From NCBI RefSeq assembly GCF_030687495.1, contig NZ_CP117435.1, positions 4,592,501 to 4,656,500 of the forward strand: a stretch of 64,000 nt of DNA, read 5' to 3'. A program made the translations under genes and the position numbers. Below are positions 1-8,356 of the stretch, piece by piece. This DNA is from Pseudomonas sp. FP453 (lineage in GTDB: Bacteria; Pseudomonadota; Gammaproteobacteria; Pseudomonadales; Pseudomonadaceae). Each line of letters opens with the position of its first letter. The first letter of the stretch is position 1. The notes beneath the pieces were generated by a model, which did not search any database, was not told the origin of the DNA, and worked only from the letters and a program-made list of their open reading frames with translations.

Positions 1-915
1 TTCGATAATCATCGCTTGCTTGGCCAATTCGCTGACTTCAGCGTCGGTCAGGCAGAAACGCGCGCGATCAGCCTTGTCGACGTCAACGGTTTTCACCGAA
101 CGGCCGGCCTTGGCTTCGTCGCCGTAGATCATCTTGATGGCCTTGCTGCCCAGGTTACGGCGCAGGATGGCCGGGCGACCGGCTTCAAGGGTGTGCTTGT
201 GGACGTAGAATTCGTCCGGGTTGACCGCGCCTTGTACGACGGTTTCCCCCAGGCCGTAGGCTCCGGTGATAAACACCACGTCACGGAAGCCCGATTCGGT
301 ATCGAGGGTGAACATGACGCCGGCGGTGCCGGTTTCCGAACGCACCATGCGCTGCACGCCGGCAGACAGGGCTACCAGCTTGTGGTCGAAACCTTGGTGT
401 ACACGGTAGGAAATTGCGCGATCGTTGAACAGCGAGGCGAACACTTCCTTGGCCGCGCGGATCACGTTCTCCACGCCACGGATGTTCAGGAAGGTTTCTT
501 GCTGACCGGCGAAGGAGGCGTCCGGCAAGTCTTCGGCGGTGGCCGAGGAACGTACGGCGACGGCCACGTCCGGGTTGCCGGCCGACAGTTCGGCGAAGGC
601 GGTGCGGATTTCTTCGTTGAGCTTCTCGGGGAACTCGGCGTCCATGATCCATTGGCGGATCTGGCTGCCGGTCTTGGCCAGGGCGTTGACGTCATCGACG
701 TCCAGTGCGTCCAGCGCGGCGTGGATCTGAGCGTTGAGGCCGCTCAGTTCGAGGAAATCGCGGTAAGCCTGGGCCGTGGTGGCAAAACCACCCGGCACCG
801 AAACACCAGCGCCTGCAAGATTACTGATCATCTCGCCGAGGGATGCGTTCTTGCCCCCCACGTGCTCTACATCATGGACGCCGAGCTTATCGAGGGAAAC
901 TACGTACTCTACCAA
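1..915 (-). CDS. ppsA: Phosphoenolpyruvate synthase, N-terminal part (cut by window edge)
   Basis: Converts pyruvate, ATP and water to phosphoenolpyruvate, AMP and phosphate, the gluconeogenic entry step from pyruvate in the cytoplasm. Only the first 305 codons are present of a protein usually near 790 residues, so the central phosphohistidine domain and the C-terminal PEP-binding barrel lie outside the window. What is visible is the ATP-grasp-like pyruvate phosphate dikinase N-terminal domain, beginning [11 protein letters not shown] and carrying [11 protein letters not shown]. The start is a TTG at 913-915 with GGAGAGA just upstream; no better-placed ATG keeps the conserved N-terminus. It is divergent from ppsR, the kinase/phosphorylase that switches this enzyme, a pairing common in Pseudomonas. 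Family call is strong; the start codon is slightly less certain. Confidence 0.95.
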   Translation of the reverse strand, partial: MVEYVVSLDKLGVHDVEHVGGKNASLGEMISNLAGAGVSVPGGFATTAQAYRDFLELSGLNAQIHAALDALDVDDVNALAKTGSQIRQWIMDAEFPEKLNEEIRTAFAELSAGNPDVAVAVRSSATAEDLPDASFAGQQETFLNIRGVENVIRAAKEVFASLFNDRAISYRVHQGFDHKLVALSAGVQRMVRSETGTAGVMFTLDTESGFRDVVFITGAYGLGETVVQGAVNPDEFYVHKHTLEAGRPAILRRNLGSKAIKMIYGDEAKAGRSVKTVDVDKADRARFCLTDAEVSELAKQAMIIE

Positions 916-1093
916 GGTGATCTCTCCACTAACTGTGTTGGAAAAGCTCAGGACGCCGGCTGCTCAGTAGGAGCTTTCGCCAGCGCTTGTGGCCTGGACC
1001 TGGAAAATAAGTGAGAATGCGGCCCACTGCGGGACGGCAAAATCGCGCCTATCATATCCAAGATTCGTCATCAGCTTAAGGCCCAGGGCTCAA

Positions 1094-1912
1094 ATGAAAC
1101 GATCTGCTTTCTTTATCTCCGACGGCACCGGCATCACCGCCGAAACATTGGGTCAAAGCCTGTTGGCGCAGTTCGAAAACATTACCTTCGCCAAATTCAC
1201 GCGGCCTTATATCGACAGCGTGGATAAAGCGCGGGCCATGGTACAACAAATCAATCTGGCGGCTGAAAAAGACGGCTTTCGGCCGATCATTTTCGACACC
1301 ATTGTCAATCAGGACATTCGTGAGATCCTCGCGACTTCCAATGGTTTCATGATCGACATCTTCTCGACGTTCCTTGCGCCACTGGAACAAGAGCTGAGTG
1401 AACACTCCTCATACTCGGTAGGAAAGTCCCATTCCATTGGGCACAACTCCAACTATATGGAGCGTATCGAGGCGGTGAACTTCGCCCTCGACAACGACGA
1501 CGGCGCCCGCACGCACTACTACGACAAGGCCGACCTGATCCTGGTGGGCGTGTCCCGCTGCGGCAAGACGCCCACCTGCCTCTACATGGCCATGCAGTTC
1601 GGCATCCGCGCGGCCAACTACCCGCTGACCGAGGACGACATGGAGCACCTGACGCTGCCTGCGGCCCTGCGCTCGCACCGCCACAAGTTGTTCGGCCTGA
1701 CCATCGACCCGGACCGCCTTACCTCGATCCGCAACGAGCGCAAGCCCAATAGCCGCTATTCCAGCTACGCGCAGTGCGAGTTCGAAGTGCGTGAAGTGGA
1801 AAATCTGTTCCGTCGCGAGAATATTGCGCATATCAATTCCACCCACTTTTCGGTGGAGGAGATTTCCGCGAAGATTTTGGTGGAGAAGGGTGTGGAGCGT
1901 CGGTTCAAGTAG
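1094..1912 (+). CDS. ppsR: PEP synthase regulatory protein (kinase/pyrophosphorylase, DUF299)
   Basis: Bifunctional serine/threonine kinase and phosphotransferase that inactivates PEP synthase by ADP-dependent phosphorylation and reactivates it by phosphate-dependent pyrophosphorylation. The 272-residue product has the usual family length, the conserved N-terminus [18 protein letters not shown] and the P-loop GVSRCGKTP in its second half. I chose the ATG at 1094 because the family N-terminus begins there; the reading frame is open further upstream to 989, but the extra residues look like intergenic sequence. It diverges from ppsA across about 180 bases that must hold both promoters. The coupling to ppsA supports control of gluconeogenic carbon flow. 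Confidence 0.95.
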   Translation: MKRSAFFISDGTGITAETLGQSLLAQFENITFAKFTRPYIDSVDKARAMVQQINLAAEKDGFRPIIFDTIVNQDIREILATSNGFMIDIFSTFLAPLEQELSEHSSYSVGKSHSIGHNSNYMERIEAVNFALDNDDGARTHYYDKADLILVGVSRCGKTPTCLYMAMQFGIRAANYPLTEDDMEHLTLPAALRSHRHKLFGLTIDPDRLTSIRNERKPNSRYSSYAQCEFEVREVENLFRRENIAHINSTHFSVEEISAKILVEKGVERRFK

Positions 1913-1930
1913 TTGTGTCGTCTGGGCTGG

Positions 1931-2008
1931 CCTCTTCGCGGGCAAGCCCGCTCCCACAGTTGACTGCATTTACACATCAACATGTGGGAGCTGGCTTGCC
2001 TGCGATGA
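1931..2008. repeat. REP element pair (inverted)
   Basis: Two short palindromic units in opposite orientation: CGCGGGCAAGCCCGCTCCCAC on the left and its related form GTGGGAGCTGGCTTGCCTGC on the right, separated by about 25 bases. Each can fold into a hairpin and the pair can form a larger cruciform. It lies between the convergent ends of ppsR and the MocR gene. This is the first of many copies in the window. Confidence 0.85.
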
Positions 2009-2029
2009 ACGATAACGCGGTAAACCTGC

Positions 2030-3454
2030 CTACAACTGAAACCGCCCTCCACCCTGCCCCAGCGCCGTCGCCAACGCATCAAACCCCGCCAACAACAGCT
2101 GGTCATCCCCCGATGTATTGCAGACACTCGCCCGAATAAACTGCGGCACCGCCGTCTGCCCTACGGCAAACGCCTCGGCCGTGGCGATCAGGTAATTATT
2201 CTGCTTGAGCTCCGCCTCGATTTCCGACGCGCGCCACGGTTCCGGGACTTCGATCCAGAAGTGCGGGCTGTTGAGGTGCGTGCGGTACTCAAGCCCGGCC
2301 AACACCCCCTCGACCAGGGTTTTGCGGCGACTGATCTCGTTGATCTGCTGACGCAACAGGTATTCCGCAGTGCCGTTTTCGATCCACTGTGTCGCCAGTT
2401 CCAGCGTCACCGGCGTGGCCATCCAGCAGGTCGAGCGCAGCGCCGCCGAAATACGGCTGACCAGCGCCGGCGGTGCGTGCACATACCCCACACGTAACCC
2501 GGCCGACACCGCCTTGCTCAGACTGCTGATCAAAATCGTACGCTCGGGCGCGAAGTGACTGAGGGGCGGTGGACGATCTTCCACCAACACGCCGTGGGCC
2601 TCGTCTTCGAGAATCAGCAGGTTGTGTTCCCGGCAGACCCGGGCCAATGCCTCCCGGCGCGAAATCGACAGGACCGCCGTCGTCGGGTTCTGAATGGTCG
2701 GCGTGCAATACAACGCCGAAACCCGGTGGTTACGACAGACTTCTTCCAGCGCACTCGGCAGCACGCCCTCTTCGTCCATCTCCAGGCCGATCAGGCGCAC
2801 GCCAAGCATACGGGCTGCGGTGATCAAGCCCGGGTACGTCAATTGTTCGGTGACCACCGTATCGCCAGCGCGCAGCAACGCCATCATCGCGCAGAGCAAA
2901 CCGTGCTGGCCGCGGTTGACGCAGATGACCTGCTCGGGAATCGGATGAAAGTCACGCTGTACCAGCCATTGCGCGCCGGCTTCGCGGTAACGCGGCAGGC
3001 CGGCATCGGGTGTGTACGCACTGATGTCCTGAAGGAACTTGGCGTTGGTCGCCAGGGTTTGCAGGCTCTGGGAAAGAAAGGCCGTCTCTTGCCCGGGGAT
3101 ATGCATGTTGCGGCTCATGTCGAAGAACTGGCGCGGCTCCTCGCTGAAGTTGCGAAAACCTTCATCACGTTGGCGCTCCATCCCACGCTTGCGCACGAAA
3201 GTGCCGTCACCCACCCGCGCCACCACCAAGCCCAGGCGTTCCAGTTCGCCGTAGGCCCGGCTGATGGTGCCGATGGTCACCCCAAGATTGTCGGAAAGCA
3301 CCCGATGGGGCGGTAGCTTTCGTCCTGGTTCAATCAGCCCTTCGAGGATGCCCCGTTCCATGACATCGGACAGGCGCTTGTACTTCACGCCCTGCCCGCT
3401 GGACAACCCCTCACGCATAATTGACACCATGTCAATATTTGTTTTGACAGCCAT
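2030..3454 (-). CDS. MocR/PdxR-type transcriptional regulator (GntR wHTH fused to aminotransferase-like domain)
   Basis: A 474-residue regulator with a GntR winged helix at about residues 20-90 (PGRKLPPHRVLSDNLGVTIGTISRAY region) followed by a fold-type I aminotransferase-like domain. The PLP-binding lysine is recognisable in SSLSKAVSAGLRVGY. Members of this family sense PLP or PLP-amino acid adducts and usually control a divergent amino-acid, vitamin B6 or transport gene. It is transcribed away from the EamA transporter and the sulfur-transfer operon, so it is the obvious candidate regulator of that operon. Three copies of GTTCAAT lie in the shared intergenic region. ATG at 3454 has AGGG seven bases upstream. 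The effector is unknown; an amino acid made or exported by the operon is a reasonable guess. Confidence 0.88.
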   Translation of the reverse strand: MAVKTNIDMVSIMREGLSSGQGVKYKRLSDVMERGILEGLIEPGRKLPPHRVLSDNLGVTIGTISRAYGELERLGLVVARVGDGTFVRKRGMERQRDEGFRNFSEEPRQFFDMSRNMHIPGQETAFLSQSLQTLATNAKFLQDISAYTPDAGLPRYREAGAQWLVQRDFHPIPEQVICVNRGQHGLLCAMMALLRAGDTVVTEQLTYPGLITAARMLGVRLIGLEMDEEGVLPSALEEVCRNHRVSALYCTPTIQNPTTAVLSISRREALARVCREHNLLILEDEAHGVLVEDRPPPLSHFAPERTILISSLSKAVSAGLRVGYVHAPPALVSRISAALRSTCWMATPVTLELATQWIENGTAEYLLRQQINEISRRKTLVEGVLAGLEYRTHLNSPHFWIEVPEPWRASEIEAELKQNNYLIATAEAFAVGQTAVPQFIRASVCNTSGDDQLLLAGFDALATALGQGGGRFQL

Positions 3455-3482
3455 CTTTCGCCCTAATAGTGTGCTTTTACGG

Positions 3483-3533
3483 GTTCAATCGCCGAATTTA
3501 ATAACTCATTACAAGTTCAATATAGAGTTCAAT
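3483..3533. promoter_or_regulatory. Candidate MocR operator: three GTTCAAT direct repeats
   Basis: GTTCAAT occurs at 3483-3489, 3515-3521 and 3527-3533, all in the same orientation, within the 103-base divergent region between the MocR regulator and the EamA transporter. The last two are 12 bases apart start to start and sit in the longer repeat AGTTCAAT. MocR proteins such as GabR bind directly repeated half-sites, so the arrangement suits the neighbouring regulator. Binding is inferred. Confidence 0.5.
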
Positions 3534-3557
3534 TCCGGCTCAGGGAAGTAATAAACG

Positions 3558-4508
3558 ATGCCAATGTCCGCCGTTCTCGAAAACGCTGAAAAAACCAAAT
3601 CCCAGAAACAGTGGTTGGCCGGCCTGGTCACCAGCCTGATGTTTCTCATCGTGTGCCTGAGCTGGGGCACCACCTGGCTGGGGATCAAGATTGCCGTGGA
3701 GAGCGTGCCGCCGCTGACGTCCGCGGGCCTGCGCTTCCTGATCGCCTTCCCGCTGTTCCTGTGTTTTGCCATGGTGCGCCGCGAGCCGATCCTGTTCCCC
3801 CGGGAAAGCCGCTGGTTCTTTGTGTTCGTGACCCTCTCCTACTTCAGCGTTCCCTATTACCTGCTCAACTACGGCGAGATGCATGTGTCATCCGGCCTGA
3901 CCGCCCTGCTGTTCAGTTGCATGCCGGTGTTCATCCTGATTTTCTCCGCGCTGTTCCTGCGCGAGCGCATCTACTTCTCCCAGGTGGTCGGCATCGGTAT
4001 CGGTTTCGGCAGCCTCTACATGATCATCAAGAGCCAGGGCCTGCACCTGGACCACGCCGAGTTCTTCGGGGTGCTGGCGATTCTGACCGCCGCGATCATG
4101 CATGCCTTGTGCTACGTCATTACCAAGCAAAAAGGCAGCGCCATCAGCGTGATCACCTACAACACCCTGCCCATCGGCATTGCCGGGCTGATGCTGTTCG
4201 TGGCCGGGCTGTGGTTTGAAACCCCCAGCTTCGACAGCATCACCCTGCGCTCCTGGAGTGCGCTGTTCTACCTCGGGCTGGTCGCCTCGGTCGGTGGCTT
4301 CATCGTGTACTTCATGCTGCTCAAGCGCCTGAGCCCGATCATCCTGTCGTTCGTGTTCATCATCTTCCCGGTGTTCGCGGTGATCATCGGCGCCTGGTAC
4401 GAAGGCGTGGCGATTTCCCGCGACCTGATGCTGTATTCGGCCATCCTGCTGGCCGGTTTTGCGATCACCAAGTTGCCGGTTGAAAAACTCCTGGCCAAGA
4501 AAAAATGA
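3558..4508 (+). CDS. EamA/DMT-family inner-membrane transporter
   Basis: A 316-residue integral membrane protein with about ten hydrophobic helices arranged as two EamA repeats, the normal architecture of drug/metabolite transporters. Signature segments are LSWGTTWLGIKIAVESVPP near helix 1 and GLRFLIAFPLFL in helix 2. Some family members export cysteine or O-acetylserine (E. coli EamA/YdeD), which fits the downstream serine acetyltransferase and cysteine synthase-like genes, but substrate cannot be read from the sequence. ATG at 3558 follows AGGGAAG. The stop overlaps an in-frame ATG (ATGA at 4505) upstream of the next gene, so translation of the two is probably coupled. First gene of the candidate sulfur-transfer operon under the divergent MocR regulator. 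Confidence 0.88.
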   Translation: MPMSAVLENAEKTKSQKQWLAGLVTSLMFLIVCLSWGTTWLGIKIAVESVPPLTSAGLRFLIAFPLFLCFAMVRREPILFPRESRWFFVFVTLSYFSVPYYLLNYGEMHVSSGLTALLFSCMPVFILIFSALFLRERIYFSQVVGIGIGFGSLYMIIKSQGLHLDHAEFFGVLAILTAAIMHALCYVITKQKGSAISVITYNTLPIGIAGLMLFVAGLWFETPSFDSITLRSWSALFYLGLVASVGGFIVYFMLLKRLSPIILSFVFIIFPVFAVIIGAWYEGVAISRDLMLYSAILLAGFAITKLPVEKLLAKKK

Positions 4509-4531
4509 CTTTCAACAGACGCGAGAGAAAC

Positions 4532-6394
4532 ATGGACGTCCTCCGCCCCAACGCCCTGGAACAGATCTACGCCCACGCCAGCCGCAGCTATCCTGAGGAA
4601 TGCTGTGGGTTCGTCTTCGCCGACGGCAGTGTGCACCTGGGCAGCAATATCCAGAACGAGCTGCACCGCAAGAACCCCGAGATCTACCCGCGCACCGCCG
4701 CCAACGGCTACACCTTCTCGGTGGCCGACACCCTGCTGCTGAACAAAGCGTTTCGCGGCGACAACCCGGTGGTGGTGATCTACCACTCCCACCCCGACGT
4801 CGGCGCCTACTTCAGTGACGAAGACCAGGACAAGGCGCTGTTCATGGGCGAACCGATCTTCCCCGTGAGCTACCTGGTGGTCGATGTTCGCCAGGGCCAG
4901 GCCCTGAGTTCAAAGCTGTTTGCCTGGGATGGCAAGCATTTCGCCCTTAACCCTTTCAACGACCTGCACACGGAGTTGTCCATGAACGCTGTCTCTTTCC
5001 CCGACATTCTGGTTCGCGTGGCCAAGCTGCCGGAATCGACCCTTGAGGGCACCGGATCGACATTGCGCGAAGTCATTGAAAACCTCTGCGAAAGCCACCC
5101 GCAATTGCGCCCGCATCTGTTCCACGAAAAGAACAACCAGCTCAAGGAACACTTCCTGTTTACCGCCGAGGAAGAGCTGATCGGCGCCGACGATCCACTC
5201 CCCGGGAAAGCCCGGATCGAAGTGTTGCTCGCCACGTCCGGCGGCATGGATGTGGAGACGTTGAGCAATGAAGAAGTGCAACGTTATGTGCGCCATATCA
5301 CCCTGCCGGGCGTCGGCCGCGAAGGCCAGTTGAACCTGAAGAAAGCCAAGGTGCTGATCATCGGCACCGGCGGCCTGGGCTCGCCCATCAGCCTCTACCT
5401 GGCGGCGGCCGGCATCGGCACCCTGGGCCTGGTGGATTTCGACGTGGTGGAAAGCAGCAACCTGCAACGCCAGATCGTCCACGGCAACAGCACATTGGGC
5501 ATGCCCAAGGTCGAGTCCGCCAGGCAGCGCCTGCAGGACCTCAACCGCCATATCCAGATCAACGCCCACGACACCGCCCTGAATGCCGACAACGCCCTCG
5601 AGCTGGTCGGCGCCTACGACCTGGTGATCGACGGCACCGACAATTTCGACACCCGCTACCTGGTCAACGACGCCTGCGTCCAGCTGGGCAAACCCTTGGT
5701 GTACGGCGCCATCTACCGTTTCGACGGGCAGATCAGCGTGCTCAACTATAAAGGTGGGCCGTGCTACCGCTGCCTGTTTCCCCAGGCGCCGCCCGCTGAG
5801 CTGGCACCCAATTGCAGCGCCGGCGGGGTCATCGGCGTGCTGCCCGGCGTGGTCGGGATGATCCAGGCCACCGAGGCGATCAAGTTGCTCATCGGCATCG
5901 GCGACCCCCTGTCTGGCCGCCTGATGCGCTTCGATGCGCTGGCAATGAAATTCAGCGAGATCCGCTTCAAGCGCCGCGCCGACTGCCCGTGCTGCTCGGA
6001 GCTGCGCCACAGCGCAAGCCAGGCACCAGCGGTGTGGGCCGACGCAGTGCCGAGCACGCCGTCGCTGGCCGCAGAACGCTACATCAAGCCGCGCGTGCTC
6101 AAGCAACTGCTCGAACACCCGCGCAGCGCCGACGTACTGCTGGACGTGCGCGACGCCAGCGAGCTGGAAGTGTGCAAATTGCCCGGCGTGGTGCACATCC
6201 CCTTGGCCGAGCTGGATGGACAACTCGACAGCCTCAGCCGCGACAACACCCACTACCTGATCTGTTATGCCGGCACCCGCGCCGAGCAAGCGGCCACCAC
6301 CCTGCTGGCGGCCGGTTTCGCCAACACCAAAGTGCTGCAGGGCGGCATGAAGCATTGGGTGCGCGACGTCGAACCCGACATGCCTTTGTATTGA
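4532..6394 (+). CDS. Four-domain fusion: JAMM metalloprotease - ubiquitin-like sulfur carrier - E1/ThiF adenylyltransferase - rhodanese
   Basis: A 620-residue protein combining a complete thiocarboxylate system. Residues 1-145 are a JAMM/Mov34 deubiquitinase-like domain with Glu in PEECCGF and the full metal motif HSHPDVGAYFSDED (H86, H88, S95, D98). Residues 151-238 are a ThiS/MoaD-like beta-grasp carrier ending in the diagnostic di-glycine ATSGG (G237-G238), here internal. Residues 239-490 are a MoeB/ThiF-type E1 with IIGTGGLGSP, NLQRQ, candidate catalytic Cys in APNCSAGG (C428) and zinc pairs CYRC and CPCC. Residues 515-620 are a rhodanese with active loop CYAGTR (C578). Met151 and Met239 lie exactly at the domain joins, as if three genes fused; GGAG precedes the codon of Met151. 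In known systems such as QbsCDE and mycobacterial CysO-CysM-Mec these parts are mostly separate proteins. Activation should load sulfur on the carrier C-terminus, but here G238 must first be freed, perhaps by the JAMM domain itself. Start 4532 is preferred over 4505. Confidence 0.9.
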   Translation: MDVLRPNALEQIYAHASRSYPEECCGFVFADGSVHLGSNIQNELHRKNPEIYPRTAANGYTFSVADTLLLNKAFRGDNPVVVIYHSHPDVGAYFSDEDQDKALFMGEPIFPVSYLVVDVRQGQALSSKLFAWDGKHFALNPFNDLHTELSMNAVSFPDILVRVAKLPESTLEGTGSTLREVIENLCESHPQLRPHLFHEKNNQLKEHFLFTAEEELIGADDPLPGKARIEVLLATSGGMDVETLSNEEVQRYVRHITLPGVGREGQLNLKKAKVLIIGTGGLGSPISLYLAAAGIGTLGLVDFDVVESSNLQRQIVHGNSTLGMPKVESARQRLQDLNRHIQINAHDTALNADNALELVGAYDLVIDGTDNFDTRYLVNDACVQLGKPLVYGAIYRFDGQISVLNYKGGPCYRCLFPQAPPAELAPNCSAGGVIGVLPGVVGMIQATEAIKLLIGIGDPLSGRLMRFDALAMKFSEIRFKRRADCPCCSELRHSASQAPAVWADAVPSTPSLAAERYIKPRVLKQLLEHPRSADVLLDVRDASELEVCKLPGVVHIPLAELDGQLDSLSRDNTHYLICYAGTRAEQAATTLLAAGFANTKVLQGGMKHWVRDVEPDMPLY

Positions 6395-6409
6395 GCCGGG
6401 GGCTGACTG

Positions 6410-7324
6410 ATGCTGCATAACTCCATTCTCGACGTCATCGGCCATACGCCGATCGTACGTCTGGCGCAGTTTTCCGAAGACCTCGGCATCGAGGTCTACG
6501 CCAAGCTCGAATCCCTCAACCCTGGCGGCAGCCACAAGGCGCGTATCGCCCTGGGCATGATCCTCGACGCCGAGCGCCGTGGCGTGCTGATCCGTGACGC
6601 CGGGCAAACCATCATCGAGCCCAGCGGCGGCAACACCGGCATTGGCCTGGTGATGGCGGGCAACGTGCTGGGCTACAAAGTGGTGCTGGTGATCCCCGAC
6701 AACTACAGCCCCGAAAAGCAGAAGCTGCTGCGCCTCTACGGCGCCAAGGTGGTGCTGTCAGACAGCCGCCTCGGTAACAATTCCCACGGCGAAAAGTGCC
6801 TGGAACTGCAACTGGAAAACCCCAGCTACGTGATGCTCAACCAGCAACGCAATGGCGCCAACCCGCAAACCCACCGCGACACCACCGCACCCGAGATCCT
6901 GCGCGCTTTTGGTGAGCGGCGCGTGGACTACTTCGTCAGCGGCATCGGCACCGGTGGCCACATCACCGGCATCGGCGAAACCCTCAAGGCCGCCTGGCCG
7001 GAGCTGCGCGTCATGGGCGTGGAGCCGGAAGAGTGCGACCTGCTGAAAAACCAGCACGCGCCGCACCATATCCAGGGCCTGTCGATCGGCCTGATCCCCA
7101 GCATCCTCAACCTGGATGTGCTGGACGGCATGCTCAAGGTGTCGCGCCAGGAGTGCATCGACATGATGAAACGCATCATGCGCACGGATGCCATCAGCCT
7201 GGGCCTGTCCTCGGCCGCCAACATGGTGGCCATTGCCAAGCTCGCCCCGGAGCTGCCCACCGAAACAGTGGTACTGACCATGGTCTACGACAATGCCGAC
7301 AGCTACCTGCCCAGTTTCGAATAA
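6410..7324 (+). CDS. PLP-dependent cysteine synthase-like enzyme (CysK/CysM family)
   Basis: A 304-residue fold-type II PLP enzyme that in this family replaces the acetyl or phosphate group of an activated serine with a sulfur nucleophile. Visible are the PLP lysine in NPGGSHKARIA (K43), the substrate loop EPSGGNTGIG (70-79) and the phosphate-binding loop GIGTGGHITG (178-187). The lysine context is K-A-R rather than the usual K-D-R. Fifteen bases separate it from the fusion gene, so one operon is likely. Mycobacterial CysM uses a protein thiocarboxylate on CysO as sulfur donor, and the neighbouring ubiquitin-like/E1/JAMM fusion makes the same logic likely here: carrier thiocarboxylate plus O-acetylserine gives a carrier-cysteine adduct that JAMM would cleave. 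A different product amino acid is possible. Housekeeping cysM/cysK are expected elsewhere. Confidence 0.88.
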   Translation: MLHNSILDVIGHTPIVRLAQFSEDLGIEVYAKLESLNPGGSHKARIALGMILDAERRGVLIRDAGQTIIEPSGGNTGIGLVMAGNVLGYKVVLVIPDNYSPEKQKLLRLYGAKVVLSDSRLGNNSHGEKCLELQLENPSYVMLNQQRNGANPQTHRDTTAPEILRAFGERRVDYFVSGIGTGGHITGIGETLKAAWPELRVMGVEPEECDLLKNQHAPHHIQGLSIGLIPSILNLDVLDGMLKVSRQECIDMMKRIMRTDAISLGLSSAANMVAIAKLAPELPTETVVLTMVYDNADSYLPSFE

Positions 7325-7361
7325 GCGGTTTCCCAACCATCCAGAATGCGGGGGTGCCTCC

Positions 7362-8354
7362 ATGGGGGGGTTTATTGACATGCAACAGCTGCACGATGAG
7401 TTGCTCACGCACCTCATCAAGACCCTGACGCCTGCGCAGATGAAGCAACTGGAACCGCACCTGGCGCCCTTGGTGCAGAACGCCGCCCAGGCCGTGGCCG
7501 AAGACTTGATCGCCTACGCCTACCGTGATCCCGCCTCGCGTGGCCGGGGTGAGCTGATCCTGGAGTCCTACGCCTCGTTCAAGGCGGTGCTGTTCTACCG
7601 CCTGGCGCATTTGGTGTGGAACTTCCCCGACCAGGTCAACGGCGTGTTTTCGCGCATGGCCCTCAAGCTCAGCAACCAGGGCAAGATCCTCTCCGGCGCC
7701 GAGATCCACCCGGCGGCGCGTATCGGCCGGCGCTTTGTGCTGGACCACGGCTACGGCACGGTGATCGGCGAGACCTGCGAGATCGGCAACGACTGCTACA
7801 TCCTCTGCGGCGTGACCCTGGGTGCCCGTGGCATCGCCAATAACCCGGACGGCAAGCGCCACCCGCGCCTGGGCAACAACGTCGAGATCGGCTCCGGCGC
7901 GCGGGTGCTGGGCTATGTGCTGATCGGCGACAACGTGTTCATCAGCCCATCCTGCGTGATCACCCAGGACGTGCCCGCAGGCACCAAGGTCAAGGTGGTC
8001 AACCAGGTGCAACTGCAAAAAAACGACGAGTCCGAGCACAGCAATTACCTCGGCGCCTTCGCCCTCGACGAGCGCCTGCACGTGGTCGGCGAAATCAACG
8101 CCAACCACAAGGTCACGGTGCTCGACGCCGACTTTCACCCCTTGCAGGGCCTGATGCTGGAGCCGACGGTGAAAGAGCGCCACCACCTGCAATTTCGCCT
8201 GCACCGCATTGAAGCCGATAGCCACCTGCCGCGCCTGCCACTGAACCTGAAGGTCTGCGGCCCGGAATTTGAAATCACCCTGCTTTCCCCCCCTGGCTTG
8301 AGTGCAATGGTGCGTCATCTGTTGCAAACCAGCCCTTTGAACGTCGGAGGTTGA
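7362..8354 (+). CDS. Serine O-acetyltransferase-like protein with additional C-terminal domain
   Basis: A 330-residue protein whose centre (about 113-215) is a left-handed beta-helix acetyltransferase with the serine acetyltransferase signature DHGYGTVIGET (D128, H129) and GKRHPRLG (H167). The N-terminal helical part (to about 110) matches the EpsC/SrpH type. It should make O-acetylserine from serine and acetyl-CoA, the substrate of the adjacent cysteine synthase-like enzyme. Unusual is an extension of about 100 residues after the beta-helix (roughly 228-330), which I do not recognise. Start is ATG 7362 after GGGGGTG; ATG 7380 after seven G residues is an equally possible start, five residues of coding difference plus one. 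The stop is two bases from the AlaX start with GGAGG inside this gene's end, indicating an operon. Confidence 0.85.
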   Translation: MGGFIDMQQLHDELLTHLIKTLTPAQMKQLEPHLAPLVQNAAQAVAEDLIAYAYRDPASRGRGELILESYASFKAVLFYRLAHLVWNFPDQVNGVFSRMALKLSNQGKILSGAEIHPAARIGRRFVLDHGYGTVIGETCEIGNDCYILCGVTLGARGIANNPDGKRHPRLGNNVEIGSGARVLGYVLIGDNVFISPSCVITQDVPAGTKVKVVNQVQLQKNDESEHSNYLGAFALDERLHVVGEINANHKVTVLDADFHPLQGLMLEPTVKERHHLQFRLHRIEADSHLPRLPLNLKVCGPEFEITLLSPPGLSAMVRHLLQTSPLNVGG

Positions 8355-8356
8355 AC

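Noticed and set aside
1931..2008. CRISPR-like repeats among the intergenic palindromes
   Set aside because: Units occur singly or as inverted pairs at scattered sites, not as directly repeated units with even spacers, and no cas genes are present.
4910..6607. A 565-codon minus-strand frame opposite the JAMM-E1 fusion gene
   Set aside because: Antisense shadow of a strongly coding plus-strand gene; composition is His/Val/Gln-rich and no motif is present.
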